Shown: positions 1 through 12,219 of the stretch, piece after piece
Position numbering within the stretch: position 1 is the first letter of the stretch
How the letters are laid out: every line of letters starts with the position of its first letter
Assembly (NCBI RefSeq): GCF_029962835.1
Contig: NC_080577.1
Coordinates: forward strand, 23,480,501-23,544,500
Reading direction: 5' to 3'
Length of the DNA: 64,000 bases
Source of the DNA: Magnolia sinica
Lineage: Eukaryota > Streptophyta > Magnoliopsida > Magnoliales > Magnoliaceae
Translations under genes and position numbers: made by a program
The notes under the pieces: model-generated
Databases searched by the model: none
The model's input: only the letters and a program-made list of their open reading frames with translations
Told to the model about the DNA's origin: nothing

Positions 1-3000
1 TGAGGAGCCCTAGAGGGTCATGGTGGGAATTCATTGAAACTTAAGGCCAGATGGCCCAAATCTAACCGACCCTTCGCTAACTAATCAAGGCAAGTATGAC
101 TAAATTAAAGATCTAACCGGGGCAGAGTTAGATAAGGCCCGGATCTTGAATAATAGACCAAATCAACCTCATTACTTTTTTAGCTTAAAACCGACGGCTT
201 AGAGTAATCATGACTAAATCTCCACTTTCACTAGTTATAAATAGACCACACTATGAACATAGTTAATCTAAACCCTAATCATCGCCTACGAAAAATATCA
301 ATACCTAATTCATTCAAAAAATGCTCCGATTTTCCAAACAAGCTCTAGACCACTCGTTGGTGGGCCACTAGTTACAAAATTATAGAGTAATATTCGTCTT
401 ACTGGGCTTGACGTCCATTGCGAGAGCCGAACCTAGGTACTGCTCAGAACTGCTCAACTTGAGCTAAAGGACGAGCGCATGAGAAGAGCAAATACCCTAA
501 AGGAAGAAGCTGAAATTTAAATGAATTAGGTTGTCCACTCTTATGCAAAGTTGAGAGTTTTGGACCGTCGGTTTGCGACCAAAATTCACACGTAGAGTAA
601 GGATATTTCCCTACTCATATCCATATAACCACAGCCCCGATCGACCATCGGTGACCGTTAAACAGACTTCTAATCATATCCGTCGATTGACACATCCAAA
701 TGGCGGGCCGATCATATCCATGCGTAGATCATTATTAAGGCTAACCATCCTACGGTGTATATCGACTTGTACACCCCATAGTGGGCCCTAGAGGCTAGAA
801 AAACCCTCCCATAGGGTTAGTATAGTAAAAACCCAACACTTGGGGCCATTTCCACTAAATTTGGCATTATAAAAGGGGCTCATTTGGGCACCCCCTCTCC
901 CCATACGATTTTGCCCTAGATGAGGGAGAAGAGAGAAAGAGGGAGAGAGTAAAGGGAGAAGAGAGAGAGAGCAAGGAGAGAAAGAGAGAGTGAAGGAGAG
1001 CAAGGGTGGACCATGGATCGAGGTGGGCCCAAGGGAACTCAATCTTACAACTCCCTATCCCTTCTCCAAAGGAAAACCCTATACCACAACCACAAGAATC
1101 GTTTAGGTAAGATCCCTCATCCTTCTTCTTGAAACCCTTGTGTTGAGAAAGGATTGGCATGAATTTCTAACATGTAAATGTGTGCTTTGGGGATTCCGGC
1201 CGATTGACCCCAAATTCATCCTCCTAGGTTGTTTCCAATATCTCAACGAACCATAGGTGCGGACTATTATCCTTAGGTGGCCTAGCACCAATTATAGTTG
1301 GAGTTTAATGATTTTGTTTACTTGGTATGTTGTATGGAAGAATCTAGAGGAACCTAGGGATGACATATTGTTGGAATTGTATGAATTGCATGTTTATTTC
1401 TCTTTGATGTTAATCTTGCCTCTCTCATGATCTAGTGTATGGATGATTACATGCTCATGTTTGGTTGATTTCTTTTTCTCATATGTGTTGTTTCATATTG
1501 TGTATGATTCATTTGCTCTTATGTATAAGATCCCTTGAGGTGTAGGAAGTGCTTAACTTCCTCACCAACACACACCACACACATACACCTTATTCATGAT
1601 ATTAATAGTTTGCTTGCTAGAGAAATTTGAATTGTATGTTGAGCAACATGAGAACATGATGTTGAATATGCTTGATGTTACATTGGTAGTTAGCATGCTA
1701 TGAATCACTATTCCTACCCTTGGGTTGGTCGGGAACATGAGGAGAACGAAGTTGGTTCCGTTAGTAGGACCACTTTGAGGCTAAACCCATGGGTTTGGGC
1801 GAGTGCGTGTGGGCGGCAGTAGTTAGACTACATGGGTCGCTTGTACCCGCTGCCGTTCCTCCACGTACTTGCCTGAGCTCGTGCGGTTTAGTCCACTGGC
1901 TGACCCACCTGGTTTGTTAACCTTGTTTGCTCACATATGTATGGAAACTGGAATACCCTACTACCGTTGTAGCCCATCGATAACGAATTGAATATCGATT
2001 CACTATCTCGTGAGCCGGGTATGGTGGAATGAGACACTGTGTCCGAGCTGTTGGCCAACGCTGAGGTGACGCGTCTCCCCATAGTGACCGCAAGCGATCC
2101 CACATTCAGCACCCCCCATGTGCTTGAAGTCGAGGATGGAAAAAACCAGAAGAGGTCAAAGATCGCGGGGTCTCAGCCTCACACGTTGAGGGGTCTTGGC
2201 CTCGTAGCTAGTTCAGGGCATTTGATACGTGGGGTGTATCAGATTCCCAAATCTGCTGAATGAATTGAATTAATTAAGAACCCGGTTAACATCATCATTG
2301 CACGACACTAGTTAGGTTGGCGACTCGGCAGTCGAGGTCGCTCTGAGGGAGTGTTGACATACGCGATCGTTAGACGGAGTTGCTTGAGGGAGAGTTGTGG
2401 CGAGAGCATACATCATATCATCCACCATGCATGTGCATTAATAAGATTAGTTATGTATTTGTGAATGATTGCTTTTCATTAAATTCTTATTATAACTAAT
2501 GCTTGTTACAACTTAAGTTTAATAGCACTCACTGAGTTAATCACTCACTCCCACTCTGGGACGGTGTTTTAAAACACCAACCAGACTCTTCAATAGCTGC
2601 AGGTAGCGATAAGTTCGAGGAGCCTGACGGCGTGTGCCTTGTCGAGGAGGATGAGCTGTATTACTTCCAATTGATGGGCAGTTCTTCATCGGCCAAGCAG
2701 ACGGATTTTTGGATTGTTGAGTATTGGTCCCAGCATATTATTCTTTTTTGACATGTGATTCTTTTTGGTGATTTTGTTGGGCAACGCCTGGTGTGACCCA
2801 TGTGTGTTTTTGGACCTGTATATATATATGTTCGATCTCTTTTATTTCAGTAGACATGTGTGGCTGTGCTTCATATTCCAGGAAATTTCAGGCTGCGCAT
2901 TTTAACATGATTTAAACGCATATTAATGAAAATTGGTTATAAGTGATACTTGGGAACTCGGGAGTCGAGTGTATGCACGACTCTCGATTTTCAGGGCGTT

Positions 3001-3003
3001 ACA
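1..3003 (+). repeat. Ty3/gypsy-type long LTR, left edge cut by window
   Basis: The block ends with GGGCGTTACA at 3003, the terminus expected of Del/Tekay-type LTRs. It shares many segments, in reverse complement, with the solo LTR at 38220-41250: the terminal 60 bp, the H-shaped segment near 2520-2590 (TTTTAAAACACC), and the segment near 2045-2105. A TATA-like TATAAAA at 868-874 is followed by a purine-rich (GA) leader at 920-1010, which sets the orientation as +. No primer-binding site follows 3003, so this is a 3' LTR or a solo LTR. The first base of the element and its left target duplication are outside the window. The bases after the end, GTGTG at 3004-3008, would be the right duplication. 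No coding sequence is seen inside. Confidence 0.75.
868..874 (+). promoter_or_regulatory. TATA box of the left LTR
   Basis: TATAAAA followed within about 45 bp by a GA-rich leader. The related LTR at 38220-41250 has the same motif on the opposite strand (40459-40465), also next to a CT/GA-rich tract. The motif therefore marks the U3/R boundary of the family. Confidence 0.5.
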
Positions 3004-4012
3004 GTGTGTGCCTTAGAAAAAGCATAATCATTCTTGGCATGCAAGAAAACCTTTTCTCAGTGTCAATGCTAATTTTGTTTATGATCTGCTCATTCCCTGA
3101 TGCATGGACAAATCCATGATAAAGAGAAGTGGCTTGTGGTCCTAAATCATGACTGGCCCAAACAAAAATCATTTCGTGCGCAACAGCTTTCCTTCAAACT
3201 TCTTCATCCTAGGTTGGAGAAGATAAAACACAAAGTCAGCCTAAGTATCGACCAAAGGTTTCTTTAGACTAATGGCAAATTCAGAATTGCAGTTAGTCAT
3301 ACTTTTAGTTTCTTCTTCTTATTTTTTTCTTTTTTTTTTTCAAGAAAGGTGGGACCACACCACTTTTAACTTTGTCGATTCTACTATATAGTCATTGGGG
3401 CAAGCACTACAAAAAAGATTCGGTTCTCGCCTATTGTATAGAACCACCATACAACCAAAAGATTATTATTATTATTATTTTAATTTTTAAAGAAGAAAGA
3501 TTAAAAGAACAACAAGAAAATAGAGCCATGACAAGAATTTCTAGCAATTGGCACATAACGGGGACCTGACAACTGCTTCCATGGCTGCACAAAGACCAAC
3601 TCGAACTGGCCCACCTAAAACATCAAGCATGACTACAAGGACCAGCAAGCATCCCTACCTAGTTCTCCAAATATTGCTCAGGGAACATAGGCTTTTCCAC
3701 CCAAATCTGCTCTGAACCCGGACTTGGAAATAGACTTCAGGGACTACTGCAAATACACCAAGCAAAAAGGACCACATGTTTCATTCGGGCCAGCACCATC
3801 ATGAGGAGGAGATGAGAAGGTTAGACGGCAACGATGCAAAAACTGAAAAACTGGGCAGGAAGGGGCCCCAACTCACTTCATAGAGTTCAAGAAAATTAAG
3901 TTTGGAAGTTACTCTGTGAGGTGACAGTCTGGCCACGTTACCAATAGTAGGAGATGACCTTGCCGATAGGAATTCCAAAGGAACTTCCTGACGTGGTAAG
4001 TTAGGTGGGGTC
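3004..4012. other. Gene-free stretch, no repeat recognised
   Basis: No convincing gene. The reverse strand of about 3010-3300 gives a short exon-like open stretch without an identifiable family, and 3560-3860 is a mixed-frame sequence with stops. An (ATT)n run lies at 3463-3478. This could be a decayed gene fragment or UTR-like DNA. I cannot assign it. Confidence 0.4.
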
Positions 4013-4435
4013 CACCGTGATGTTTAAGGAAGATTCACCACGTTCATCGGTTTTGAAAGATCATTTTAGACTATGGGCCAAAAAATGATATAAATCCAGA
4101 GCTTAAGCATGCTGTATGTTAGTAAAACGTGTGTAGGTAAATTCTTACCATTGAAACTTCCCTGGGTCCACCATAATGTTTATATCCCATCCATACCGTT
4201 CATAATGTCATTCCTACTAAGATAAATTTAAATCACAAATATTTGCTTGAACGAAAACTTTCATGGCCCTCAGAACATTTTAATGGTGGGTGTTACTCTC
4301 CCCTCTATTTTTGGTGGTGGGGTCCTCTCGAGCTTTGGATCAAAATTATTTTTTGGATCATGCCTTAATTTGGTCTCTCCAAATGGATGGACGGTATACA
4401 TACAAAACACACATCACAGTGTGGCCCATGGAACT
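4013..4435. mobile_element. Foldback miniature element copy (GGGCCCACCATGATG module)
   Basis: The left arm (from TGGGGTCCACCGTGATGTTT) and the right arm (to ACATCACAGTGTGGCCCATG) are diverged inverted copies. The usual internal landmarks lie between them: GATCATTTTAGACTATGGGCC near 4062 and AAATGGATGGACGG near 4381. No clear target duplication is visible, so the limits are approximate. Confidence 0.6.
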
Positions 4436-4558
4436 TCGAGACGTCACTTCAGGAGAAGCTCGCGTGCATCCGAAAATACTGGCGCATGAGTCATCTTTAT
4501 GGAGACTCTCTCCTGTACGGGAATGCTAAATCCCAGCCGAGGGATCTAACGGCTCTTA

Positions 4559-5159
4559 GGGCCTGTTTGGCCGGCTGGATTAGATGGGCTTAAGTGCGAT
4601 GGAATTGCATCTAGTCCTGTGCCAATTCCACTCCATGTTTGGGAAGAGTGGAAAAGCTTGGAAGTTGGCTAGATGGAATCGTATCGGGTCACGTGCTAAT
4701 ATCACTCAATGTTAGCAAGTTGTGTAGGTCCTACCATGATGTGTGGGCTATATCCACACCGTCCACCCATTTTTCGAGATCATTTTAGAGCATGGGCCAA
4801 AAAATCAAGTAGATCTAAAGCTCAAGTGGACCCCACCATAGAAAGCAATGGGGATTGAATACTTACCATTGAAAACTTCTTTGGGGCCACATAAGTTTTG
4901 GATCTGCTTCATTTTTAGGCCCATGCCATAAAATGAGGTTACAAAACAAATGAACGGTTTAGATATAACATATGTATGTTATTGTCAGCAATTTCAAATG
5001 ATGGTGGGTATCTCCAATCAATGTGCCACCGTGTTACAAATAAAAAAGGAATTAAGCTTATCCCATAGTATCAGGAACCGTCCCTGCCATGGGTGATAAT
5101 GATGTTTTTTGAATCCCATCCCACCTAATACCGTAGGATTGGCCCGGCCAAACAGGCCC
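4559..5159. mobile_element. PIF/Harbinger-like (Tourist-type) MITE
   Basis: 601 bp. It starts GGGCCTGTTTGGCCGG and ends with the inverted copy CCGGCCAAACAGGCCC. The flanks are TTA at 4556-4558 and TTC at 5160-5162, that is, a TTA duplication with one change. It has no transposase, and the interior carries the foldback module (TCCTACCATGATGTGTGGGC near 4729). It is non-autonomous. Confidence 0.75.
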
Positions 5160-5219
5160 TTCGGAGAGCTCGTATTTAAGCACGGTGCCCACGGTGCGTA
5201 GGAGACCAGGACTATATAT

Positions 5220-5400
5220 ATATAAAAGCTTGATCTAAAACTTAAGTGGCCCCTAAGAACTTTTCAACTGTAGAAGTTCAATTCACACCGTTTATGTTGG
5301 TATGGTCCACTTGACCTTTTTATAGGCTTAATTTTTGGCTTAAAGCCCAAAATTATATGATAAAATGGATGAACAGGTTGGATAAAATGAATGAATGGAG
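5220..5400. repeat. Half copy of the foldback module
   Basis: Only the right-hand half of the module is recognisable: AAAGCTTGATCTAAAACTTA near 5225, TATGGTCCACTTGACC near 5310 and AAATGGATGAACAGG near 5362. The left arm is missing. The adjoining 5400-5670 shows no gene. Confidence 0.5.
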
Positions 5401-5677
5401 GAAGGCCTCACAGAGTTTACTCGGTAGGCTTACGGTACTGAGTTACTCAGTACGCAGTCCGCTTCCCAATTTAGCATTAGAAAGGAAACGGCTACACCCG
5501 AGCGTAGCCAACACGCGTGCCACGCATGTGATTACGTTCCGGATCGGTGAACCGATGACGTAAGCGCCCTTGGCTGCTTTGGTCGTTAGACGGGCAGGCT
5601 GAAATCTGAGTTACAAGAATTGGACGGGCAAGATTACGCGAACAGCACGCATTAGCTAGCGTGCACGTGGATCTGAC

Positions 5678-6197
5678 GGTGTTGCCAAAACCACCCCCAG
5701 CAGTCGTGTGTCGATGTGTTGCGGCGCCGTGGGCCCAACGTTGATATATGTGGTTTATATCCACGCCGTCTATCCGTTTTTTTTAAATCATTTTAGGGCA
5801 TAAACCCGAAAATGAAAAAGATCCGAAGCTCAAATAGCCCACACCACAGGAAACGAACGGCCACCATAAAAACCTCTCGGGTGGTCACAAAAGATTTGAA
5901 TCAGGCAGATATTAATGTTTTCCCTTCATCCAGGTCTGAGTGACCTTATTAAGATGTTGGATGACGAATAAACGTTACGGTGGGCACTAGAAAGGTTTAA
6001 ACGGTGGTGTCATTATCCCTACTTTTTCATGCGGTGTGGTCCGATTGAGCTTCGGATCTTATTCGTTTCCTGTTTCATGTCCTAAATTGATCTGTAAAAA
6101 TGGATGGACGGCTTGGATATACAACATGTACGTGACGTTGGCCCCACATAGGCCAACACCTCAACGCACTACCGGTGGGGCTTGTGTCGGCAACACC
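5678..6197. mobile_element. Foldback miniature element copy
   Basis: The outer inverted ends are GGTGTTGCC at 5678 and GGCAACACC at 6189-6197. Inside are the usual arms (GTGGGCCCAACGTTGATATA near 5729, and GTGACGTTGGCCCCACATAG near 6132). No matching target duplication was found by eye. The short open frames in it are by-products of the repeat. Confidence 0.6.
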
Positions 6198-6785
6198 ACC
6201 AAATCCGCGTCCCACGCTGCATACCATTGGCAGCCGCCGCAGCCCTCTCGAGGGCCGACCGCATATGAACATGCCACATAGCGCGAGTAGAAATAGAGCT
6301 CGAGTACCATTTTTAAAGCTTGAGCACCAAGGCAAGCAGTCCAGTTGCAAGATTGGCTCATATGGAGATCAATCAGACCGACCAACTGAGAGGTCACGTA
6401 ACTAATGGACCAAAAGTCAAATCGCAGAGAGATCTGTGGGCCCTTTTCCATCATTCGATAGGTGGTCCACTAGCTTGACGGTCTAGATCCACTGTTAGAG
6501 GGCAGCAGGTAAGGGTTTGAGGCTGCACGACAGGTAGTATGTTTACTCGTAGTTAAACCTCGGTAGCAAGTGCCCGGCGCCAACGTGGCAATTGTGTGGG
6601 TCCTACAACAAACATGCCCTGGCCCAGCCAAATATAACCCCTGGCCCACTCATCAGATGGCTACATTTGTCAACGTTTCCCCTTTAACCTTTCGTTGTTG
6701 TATACAGATGCTGCTTCCGTGAAAGAGGAATGCTGTCCCAGAAGCGGACGTGGATTGCGTCCTACCCCCGCCCCTCTCAGCCACG
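6198..6785. other. Gene-free stretch
   Basis: Mixed-composition DNA with short open frames on both strands and no recognisable family. I see no repeat structure that I can support. Confidence 0.35.
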
Positions 6786-7260
6786 AACGGGCAGTTCTGT
6801 GGGTGGGCCAACCTGATGTATCTGTTTATCCACGCCGTCCATCCCTTCTCTCAGATCATGAGCACAGTAATAAGGCAGATCCAACGCGCAAGTGGACCAC
6901 ACGCCATATATAACTCTTGCGTTTAATGCAACTTGCATTTAACGCTTCATGCATTTAATGCAACCAAGCTTATTATTTTGTGTGGTTTACCTGAGCGTTT
7001 AGCTCCTCATTTTAGGTCTGCCTTAACTTATGAATAGGTTGGATTTCAAATAAAATTTTCGGTAAGCCTAAGGAAGGTTTCAAGGGAGGGCAATTTCGGG
7101 TCAACTACATATCTAGATCTGTCTCATTTTTAAACTCAGGACTTAAAATTACATCTCCAAAAATAGATGGGCAATGTAGATACAACACATACATCATGTT
7201 GGAGCCACAGGACTTAGTGACGTCACCCAAGTAGCGAACTGGCTACTGTCAGTAGATCTT
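6786..7260. mobile_element. Foldback miniature element copy
   Basis: The left arm is near 6799 (GTGGGTGGGCCAACCTGATG). The right arm ends near 7215 (ACATACATCATGTTGGAGCC), followed by GTGACGTCACCC, a subterminal motif seen in several copies of this family. The centre is shorter than in the other copies, suggesting a deletion around 6910-6960. Confidence 0.55.
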
Positions 7261-7302
7261 CATGCGCTAAACGGTAATCATTGCTGCCACGTGTGCAAAA
7301 CT

Positions 7303-7818
7303 TGCATGGCCCAGTCTCACCACGACATTGCAGCCCTTATCGTGGGCCACTTTGATATATCAATTCTATATCCACACCATCCATCCTTTTTTTCATATCA
7401 TTTTAAGACATAGGTTAAAAAATGAAGTAGATACAAATCTCAAGTGGACCATATTGTAAGAAAAGTGGTGATTGAATGTCCCACCATTACAAAATTCCTA
7501 GGGTCCATTGTAAATTTTGTTTCATTCAATCTGTTGATCAGGTCAAACAAACAAGAAGAAAGGAAAAATAAATAAATATTAGCATGATCTATAACTTGTG
7601 TGACCCACAAAAAGATTTTAATGATCAATCACCACTGTTTCATACAAAATGGTCCACCTGAGATTTGGATCTGCTTCATTTTTGTGCTCATCCCCGAAAA
7701 TGGTCTGAAAAAATGGTTGGACGATGTGGATATAAAATTGATGCACTAAGGTGAGCCCCACCGTAGAGGCTGCACCGTCTTGAGTGAGGCCAGGGCCGCA
7801 CCTAATCCGCTCGGCCCC
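7303..7818. mobile_element. Foldback miniature element copy
   Basis: The right end GCACCTAATCCGCTCGGCCC matches, inverted, the GAGCGGATT-type terminus of the Mutator-like elements nearby. The interior landmarks are GTGGGCCACTTTGATATATC near 7344 and ATGGTTGGACGATGTGGATA near 7714. The left end is degenerate. Confidence 0.55.
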
Positions 7819-8053
7819 TCGGTCCTCGCTAGAGTGTCATTTACTCATTGGGCAAGGTTTGAATAGTTCAAAATCAGGCCCGGCCTAATCCAGGCCCGGC
7901 CAATTAACAGCCATACTCTTCATAATATCTGGGCCGAATCGGAATCTGTTAGTTTCGGGCTTCAAAAACAAGCCCAGACCCGATCCACGGGCTATTACAT
8001 ACCCGAGGCAGATCCTTATAGGGTAGGGCAAAGACCGACAGTCCAGCTCTGTT

Positions 8054-8573
8054 GGAAACCGACTGGCTACTCCCCTGCCACCAGCCAATGGCTGATTGTT
8101 GGTGCTCTGTGGGCTCCATCATGATGTATGTGTTTTATCCATGCCATCCATCTGTTTTTATAGATCATTTTAGACTATGGGACTAAAAATGAGATATATC
8201 CCGATCTCAAGTTGACCACGTTACAGGAAAAAGTGTTAAATGAGTGTCGATCATTAAAAGTTTTTGGGGCCATAAAAGTTTTGGATCAAGCTGATCTTTA
8301 TTTTTTTCCCTTCATCTAGGTCTGTATGACCTAATCAACAGATTGGATGTCAAATAAACAATACAGTGGACCTTAGGAGGATTTTAATGGTGGATATTCA
8401 ATCATTATTGTTTTCTTGTGATGTGGTCCACCTAAGATTATATCCCTCTCATATTTTGCACCAAGCCATAAAATTATCTGTAAAAATGGATGAACAGTAC
8501 ATCATGTGGGGCCCACAGAGCACCGACCACCAGCCACCGGGCCAGTGGCAGGGGGAGTAGCCAATCCGTTTCC
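8054..8573. mobile_element. Mutator-like MITE, 520 bp
   Basis: The terminal inverted repeats are long. The left starts GGAAACCGACTGGCTACTCC and the right, read inverted, starts GGAAACGGATTGGCTACTCC. They continue into a shared CTGCCA...CCAGCC segment and the GGTGCTCTGTGGG arm. The flanking 9-mers, AGCTCTGTT (8045-8053) and AGCCCCGTG (8574-8582), agree at 6 of 9 places, consistent with a decayed Mutator 9-bp duplication. No transposase is encoded. Confidence 0.7.
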
Positions 8574-8899
8574 AGCCCCGTGGCACCAAGTATGGTTACC
8601 GTTGGTGAATATCGTCAACCTATAATCAATGCCGGATGATAATGATCAGAGCTGAGGTCCAATCCGGTTAGCTGTTTTAACGGATGCAATAAGATATGGT
8701 GGGCCACACATCCAGTCATTGGCAATCATGTTGGTGACTGGGGCCCACCCATTATACGTTCGTACTTGTTATTCCACACGTGACCACAACTCAGATTTAA
8801 ATTTTATATCTATCGCAAATGAGGACTAGACCGGAGGACAGAAATGGCCAATTAATGTCAATTCTTACAACAGGAGCTGTAGGGAGACCGTGCAACAAC

Positions 8900-9065
8900 A
8901 AGCTCTGCGGGGCCCACCGTGATATGTGTGTGAGATCCACTCCGTCCATCATCTGCGATAGCTCGTGCTATTACATAAGCCCAAATTTCAAAACTGAAAT
9001 GGGCCACACCATAAGTGGGGACACCATAAGTGGGGATGTGTGTGAGATCCACTCCGCCCATCATC
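8900..9065. repeat. Rearranged foldback fragment with internal duplication
   Basis: The segment GATGTGTGTGAGATCCACTC occurs twice (near 8922 and near 9034, with small changes), and ACACCATAAGTGGGG is repeated directly at about 9006-9031. It looks like a truncated module copy that was duplicated locally. Confidence 0.5.
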
Positions 9066-9351
9066 GGCTTCTTATTTTCCTTTTTTTGGCCCGGACTCCC
9101 TTCAAGAAATTCCGCCGACGTGGGCTACACTGCTAGTGTCTGCTACTCTAGTTCACGGCTTCAGCACCATTTTAAAGAAAGGGTGGGGACAGATTCATCA
9201 GCACACGGCATGCACGGGAATCCAGACCGTCCAATTTCTGGAACCCTTTTTTTACACGGCAGCCTGAAAATCAAGCCGAATGGATGATCCTAAACTGTCT
9301 GAATTCACCAGCTGACAGCAACTATTCCATGGTTAGGATCTCTCAAATGAT

Positions 9352-9360
9352 GAGATACTT
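9352..9360. repeat. Left 9-bp target-site duplication of the Mutator-like element
   Basis: GAGATACTT abuts the element start at 9361 and is identical to 11369-11377. Confidence 0.9.
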
Positions 9361-9604
9361 GAGAGCGGATTGGATACTGAACGCTTCAGTAGCCAAAACG
9401 CTACTGAAGTGACGTGGTGAAATTCAGTTGGTTGAATGACATGAGCATGTTCCCTCACAATTAATGCTCTTTTCTTTGGAGTTCCGTTAGACGCTCTCTC
9501 CGTTTGCCGGTGCACGCACTCAACCAAATAAGGGGTAAACGTTATTTTCAACTCATTTCTTTTCTTTCATCCCATAATGAAACGACATCGCCGCTTTCCA
9601 TGGG

Positions 9605-10010
9605 TGCCACCATGATGTATGTATCGTATCTACACCGTTCATCCATTTCGTGATATCATTTTAAGGCATAATGCAAAGAGTGAGAAAGATCCAAATTTCA
9701 AGTGCACCCCACTATAGAAAACAATAGAAATTGAATGCCTACCATTAAAACCTCTTTTGGGCCACAAAAGCTTTCGTTCAAGCTAATGTTTATGCTTTAC
9801 CTTATTCCACGTCTTTTCTAACTTATAAAAAGATTGGATCTCAAATAAACATCATGGTCGCCCCTAGGAAGGTTTCATCGGTAGCAGTCACCTCCTACTA
9901 TTTTCTATGGTAGGGTCCACTTGAACTTTGGATCTGCCTAATTCTAAAATGGATGGATGGTGTGGATACAACACATACATCATGGTGGGCCCAAAGAACG
10001 CGGTGACGTA
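9605..10010. repeat. Foldback module copy 1 inside the Mutator-like element
   Basis: The left arm is CCACCATGATGTATGTATCG (about 9608) and the right arm CATACATCATGGTGGGCCCA (about 9974). The mid-element landmarks AGATTGGATCTCAAATAAAC and AGGGTCCACTTGAACTTTGG are present. Confidence 0.6.
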
Positions 10011-10154
10011 ACATCGGCAGCAAGAATAGTTACCGTCTGGTTCAGTAGCCAACCGGCGCCCCAACTCAATTTAATTTAAAGAATTAAAAGTCCCAACCTC
10101 TGCAAATTACAAAAATGCTGTCACATGAGTATTAAAAGTAGTAACATGTCTAGG

Positions 10155-10600
10155 TGGCACCCACCATAATGTTTTTGATAAATCTATCTTGGCCATCAGT
10201 TTTTCAAGATTATGTTACAACCTAGACTTAGCAATGATATTGATCCAAACTTCTAATGGGCCACACGATAGGAAAATGTGAGGATTAAGCTTCCGCCATT
10301 GAAATATTCAAGTGGCCACAAAAGCTTTGGATTATGTTAATGTTTTTTAAATTTCAATTCATCCCAGTAGGAATGACCTCATGAACCATATGGATGACAT
10401 ATATACATCATGGTGGACCCAGGAAATTTTCAACCACAGAATTCCCCCACTTACTGTTTCCAAGCTGTACGACCCACATGAGTTTTAGATCTGCCTCATT
10501 TTTTAGCCTACGTTATCAGATGATATGAAAAAAATGATGAACAAAGTGAATTTCTCACAAATATCATTCTGTGCCCCACCTAGCTTGCCGTGGAAGGAGG
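10155..10600. repeat. Foldback module copy 2 inside the Mutator-like element
   Basis: The left side, CTAGGTGGCACCCACCATAA near 10150, is mirrored by the right side, CCCCACCTAGCTTGCC near 10574. This subtype has CCACCTAG-type arms, like those at 28880-29320. Confidence 0.55.
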
Positions 10601-10689
10601 TTCGTGCGGATGGCTCTGGCCGCAGTTGGAAACGAATTGGAAAAGGAAGCTGGTTGGCTTCTGAGCCAGACGGATGTTACGTCACCAAG

Positions 10690-11125
10690 TTCTTTGGGCC
10701 CACCATGATGTATGTGTTGTATCCACACAATCCATTCATTTGGAGAGATCATTTTAGGGAGTAAGTAAAAGAATTAAGCATATCCAAAGTTTAAGTGGAC
10801 CCCATCATAGAAAACAGTGAGAGGTGACAGCCACCATTGAAACCTTCCTGGAGCCGACCATGATGTTTATTTCAGATCCAACCTTTTTATAAGTTGAAAA
10901 TGATATGGAATAAGGTAAGGCATAAATATTAACTTGATCGAAAGCTTATGTGGCCAGAGAGGTTTTAATGGTAGGCGTTCAATCTCCATTAATTTCTACA
11001 GTGGGGTGCACTTAAAATTTGGATCTTTCTCACTCTTTGGATTATGCCCTAAAATGATATCACGAAATGGATGGACGGTGTGGATACAATACATATATCA
11101 TGGTGGCCCACGAAAAGTGGTGACG
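10690..11125. repeat. Foldback module copy 3 inside the Mutator-like element
   Basis: The left arm is GTCACCAAGTTCTTTGGGCC (about 10681), mirrored by the right arm GGTGGCCCACGAAAAGTGGTGAC (quoted here only as a landmark near 11102). The dyad GTGACGTCAC sits at the outer right edge. Confidence 0.6.
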
Positions 11126-11368
11126 TCACTTCAGCTGGGGAGCACAGAAAAAAAATAAAAATACTTAGAAAATAAAGTTTACCGTTACGTGGTCGAGTGC
11201 GTGCACGGGCAAACGGAGAAAGACGCCTAACGAAAGTCCAAGGAAAAGCGTATTAATTATAAGGGAACGTGCTATCAGTTCAACCAATTGTATTTCACCA
11301 CGTCACTTCAGTAGCCAAACTTCAGTAGCGTTTTGGCTACTGAAGTATTCAGTATCCAATCCGCTCCC

Positions 11369-11377
11369 GAGATACTT
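11369..11377. repeat. Right 9-bp target-site duplication
   Basis: GAGATACTT, identical to 9352-9360. Confidence 0.9.
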
Positions 11378-11460
11378 GGGCATTGCTCAAAAGTTACACG
11401 ATCCAGATTGCCGTACATGTATGCCCCACGCGCAGTTGATGAGTCACCACCATTTAGACG

Positions 11461-11947
11461 GACACGGATTCCCCACTGATGCTGCACGTTACCGGACGGT
11501 GCTCTGTGGACCCCTCTATGATGTAATTGTTTTATCTCAGCCTTCCATCCATTTTCCAGATTATTTTCTGGCATGAAACCAAAATAAATCAGATCCAAAT
11601 CTCAGGTGGACCACACCATAGGAAACAGTGGTGATTGAACGCCCACCGTTAAAAAAAATTGGGGCCACAAAAGTTTTGGATCAAGATGATATTTGTGTGA
11701 CCCAATCAACAGTTTGGATGGAAAATAAACATTGCAGGAAGTCTTTAACGGTGGGTGTTCAATCACCACTGTTTCCTGTGGTGTGGTCCATGTGAGATAT
11801 GTATCTGCCTCATTTTTTGTCTCATAAGATAAAATGATCTGTATAAGTAGATGGACGGCGTGGATAAAATGAATATATCATTGTGGGGCCCACAGAGCAC
11901 CATCCAGTAGCGACTCTTTACTGACTGTCAGTATCAATCCGCCCCCC
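11461..11947. mobile_element. Mutator-like MITE, 487 bp
   Basis: The arms GGACGGTGCTCTGTGGACCC (about 11494) and its inverted partner near 11884 match those of the element at 8054-8573. The right end, read inverted, starts GGGGGGCGGATTGATACTGA, close to the neighbouring element's terminus. The flanking 9-mers ATTTAGACG and ATTTGGAAC agree at 6 of 9. The left terminus is degenerate. Confidence 0.5.
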
Positions 11948-12219
11948 ATTTGGAACCGGTGGTGAACTGCTGTGGTAGGCTAGCCATAGATATGGGCCAT
12001 GGTTCGGTGATCCAAACCACTGGTATGATGGGTTCTACCATGGATTCTTTTGGCACAAAAAATCTTCCAAATTAAAAGATCCTGGCCACAGAATGTTAGC
12101 CTTTTCTCGATTGAATGTGTTTTCTTTCTTAAACTGTCGAGTCAGGACTTTTTCCACTCAGTAATATTTGAAGCACATGCGCCATCTACGGTAAGGCCCA
12201 TCAAATCATTTTATCCATG

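Larger units (their letters stand above)
9361..11368. mobile_element. Mutator-like foldback element, non-autonomous, about 2.0 kb
   Basis: Both flanks carry the perfect 9-mer GAGATACTT (9352-9360, 11369-11377), the hallmark length for Mutator-like elements. The terminal inverted repeats run for about 190 bp: GAGAGCGGATTGGATACTGA at the left, and GGGAGCGGATTGGATACTGA at the right read inverted. They include GCTACTGAAGTGACGTGGTG and a segment GCACGCACTC / GAGTGCGTGC. No transposase frame is present. Three foldback-module copies lie inside (about 9605-10010, 10155-10600 and 10690-11125), so the element is a composite. Identical target duplications mean the composite was inserted as it now stands, or acquired its nested inserts later. 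Confidence 0.88.
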
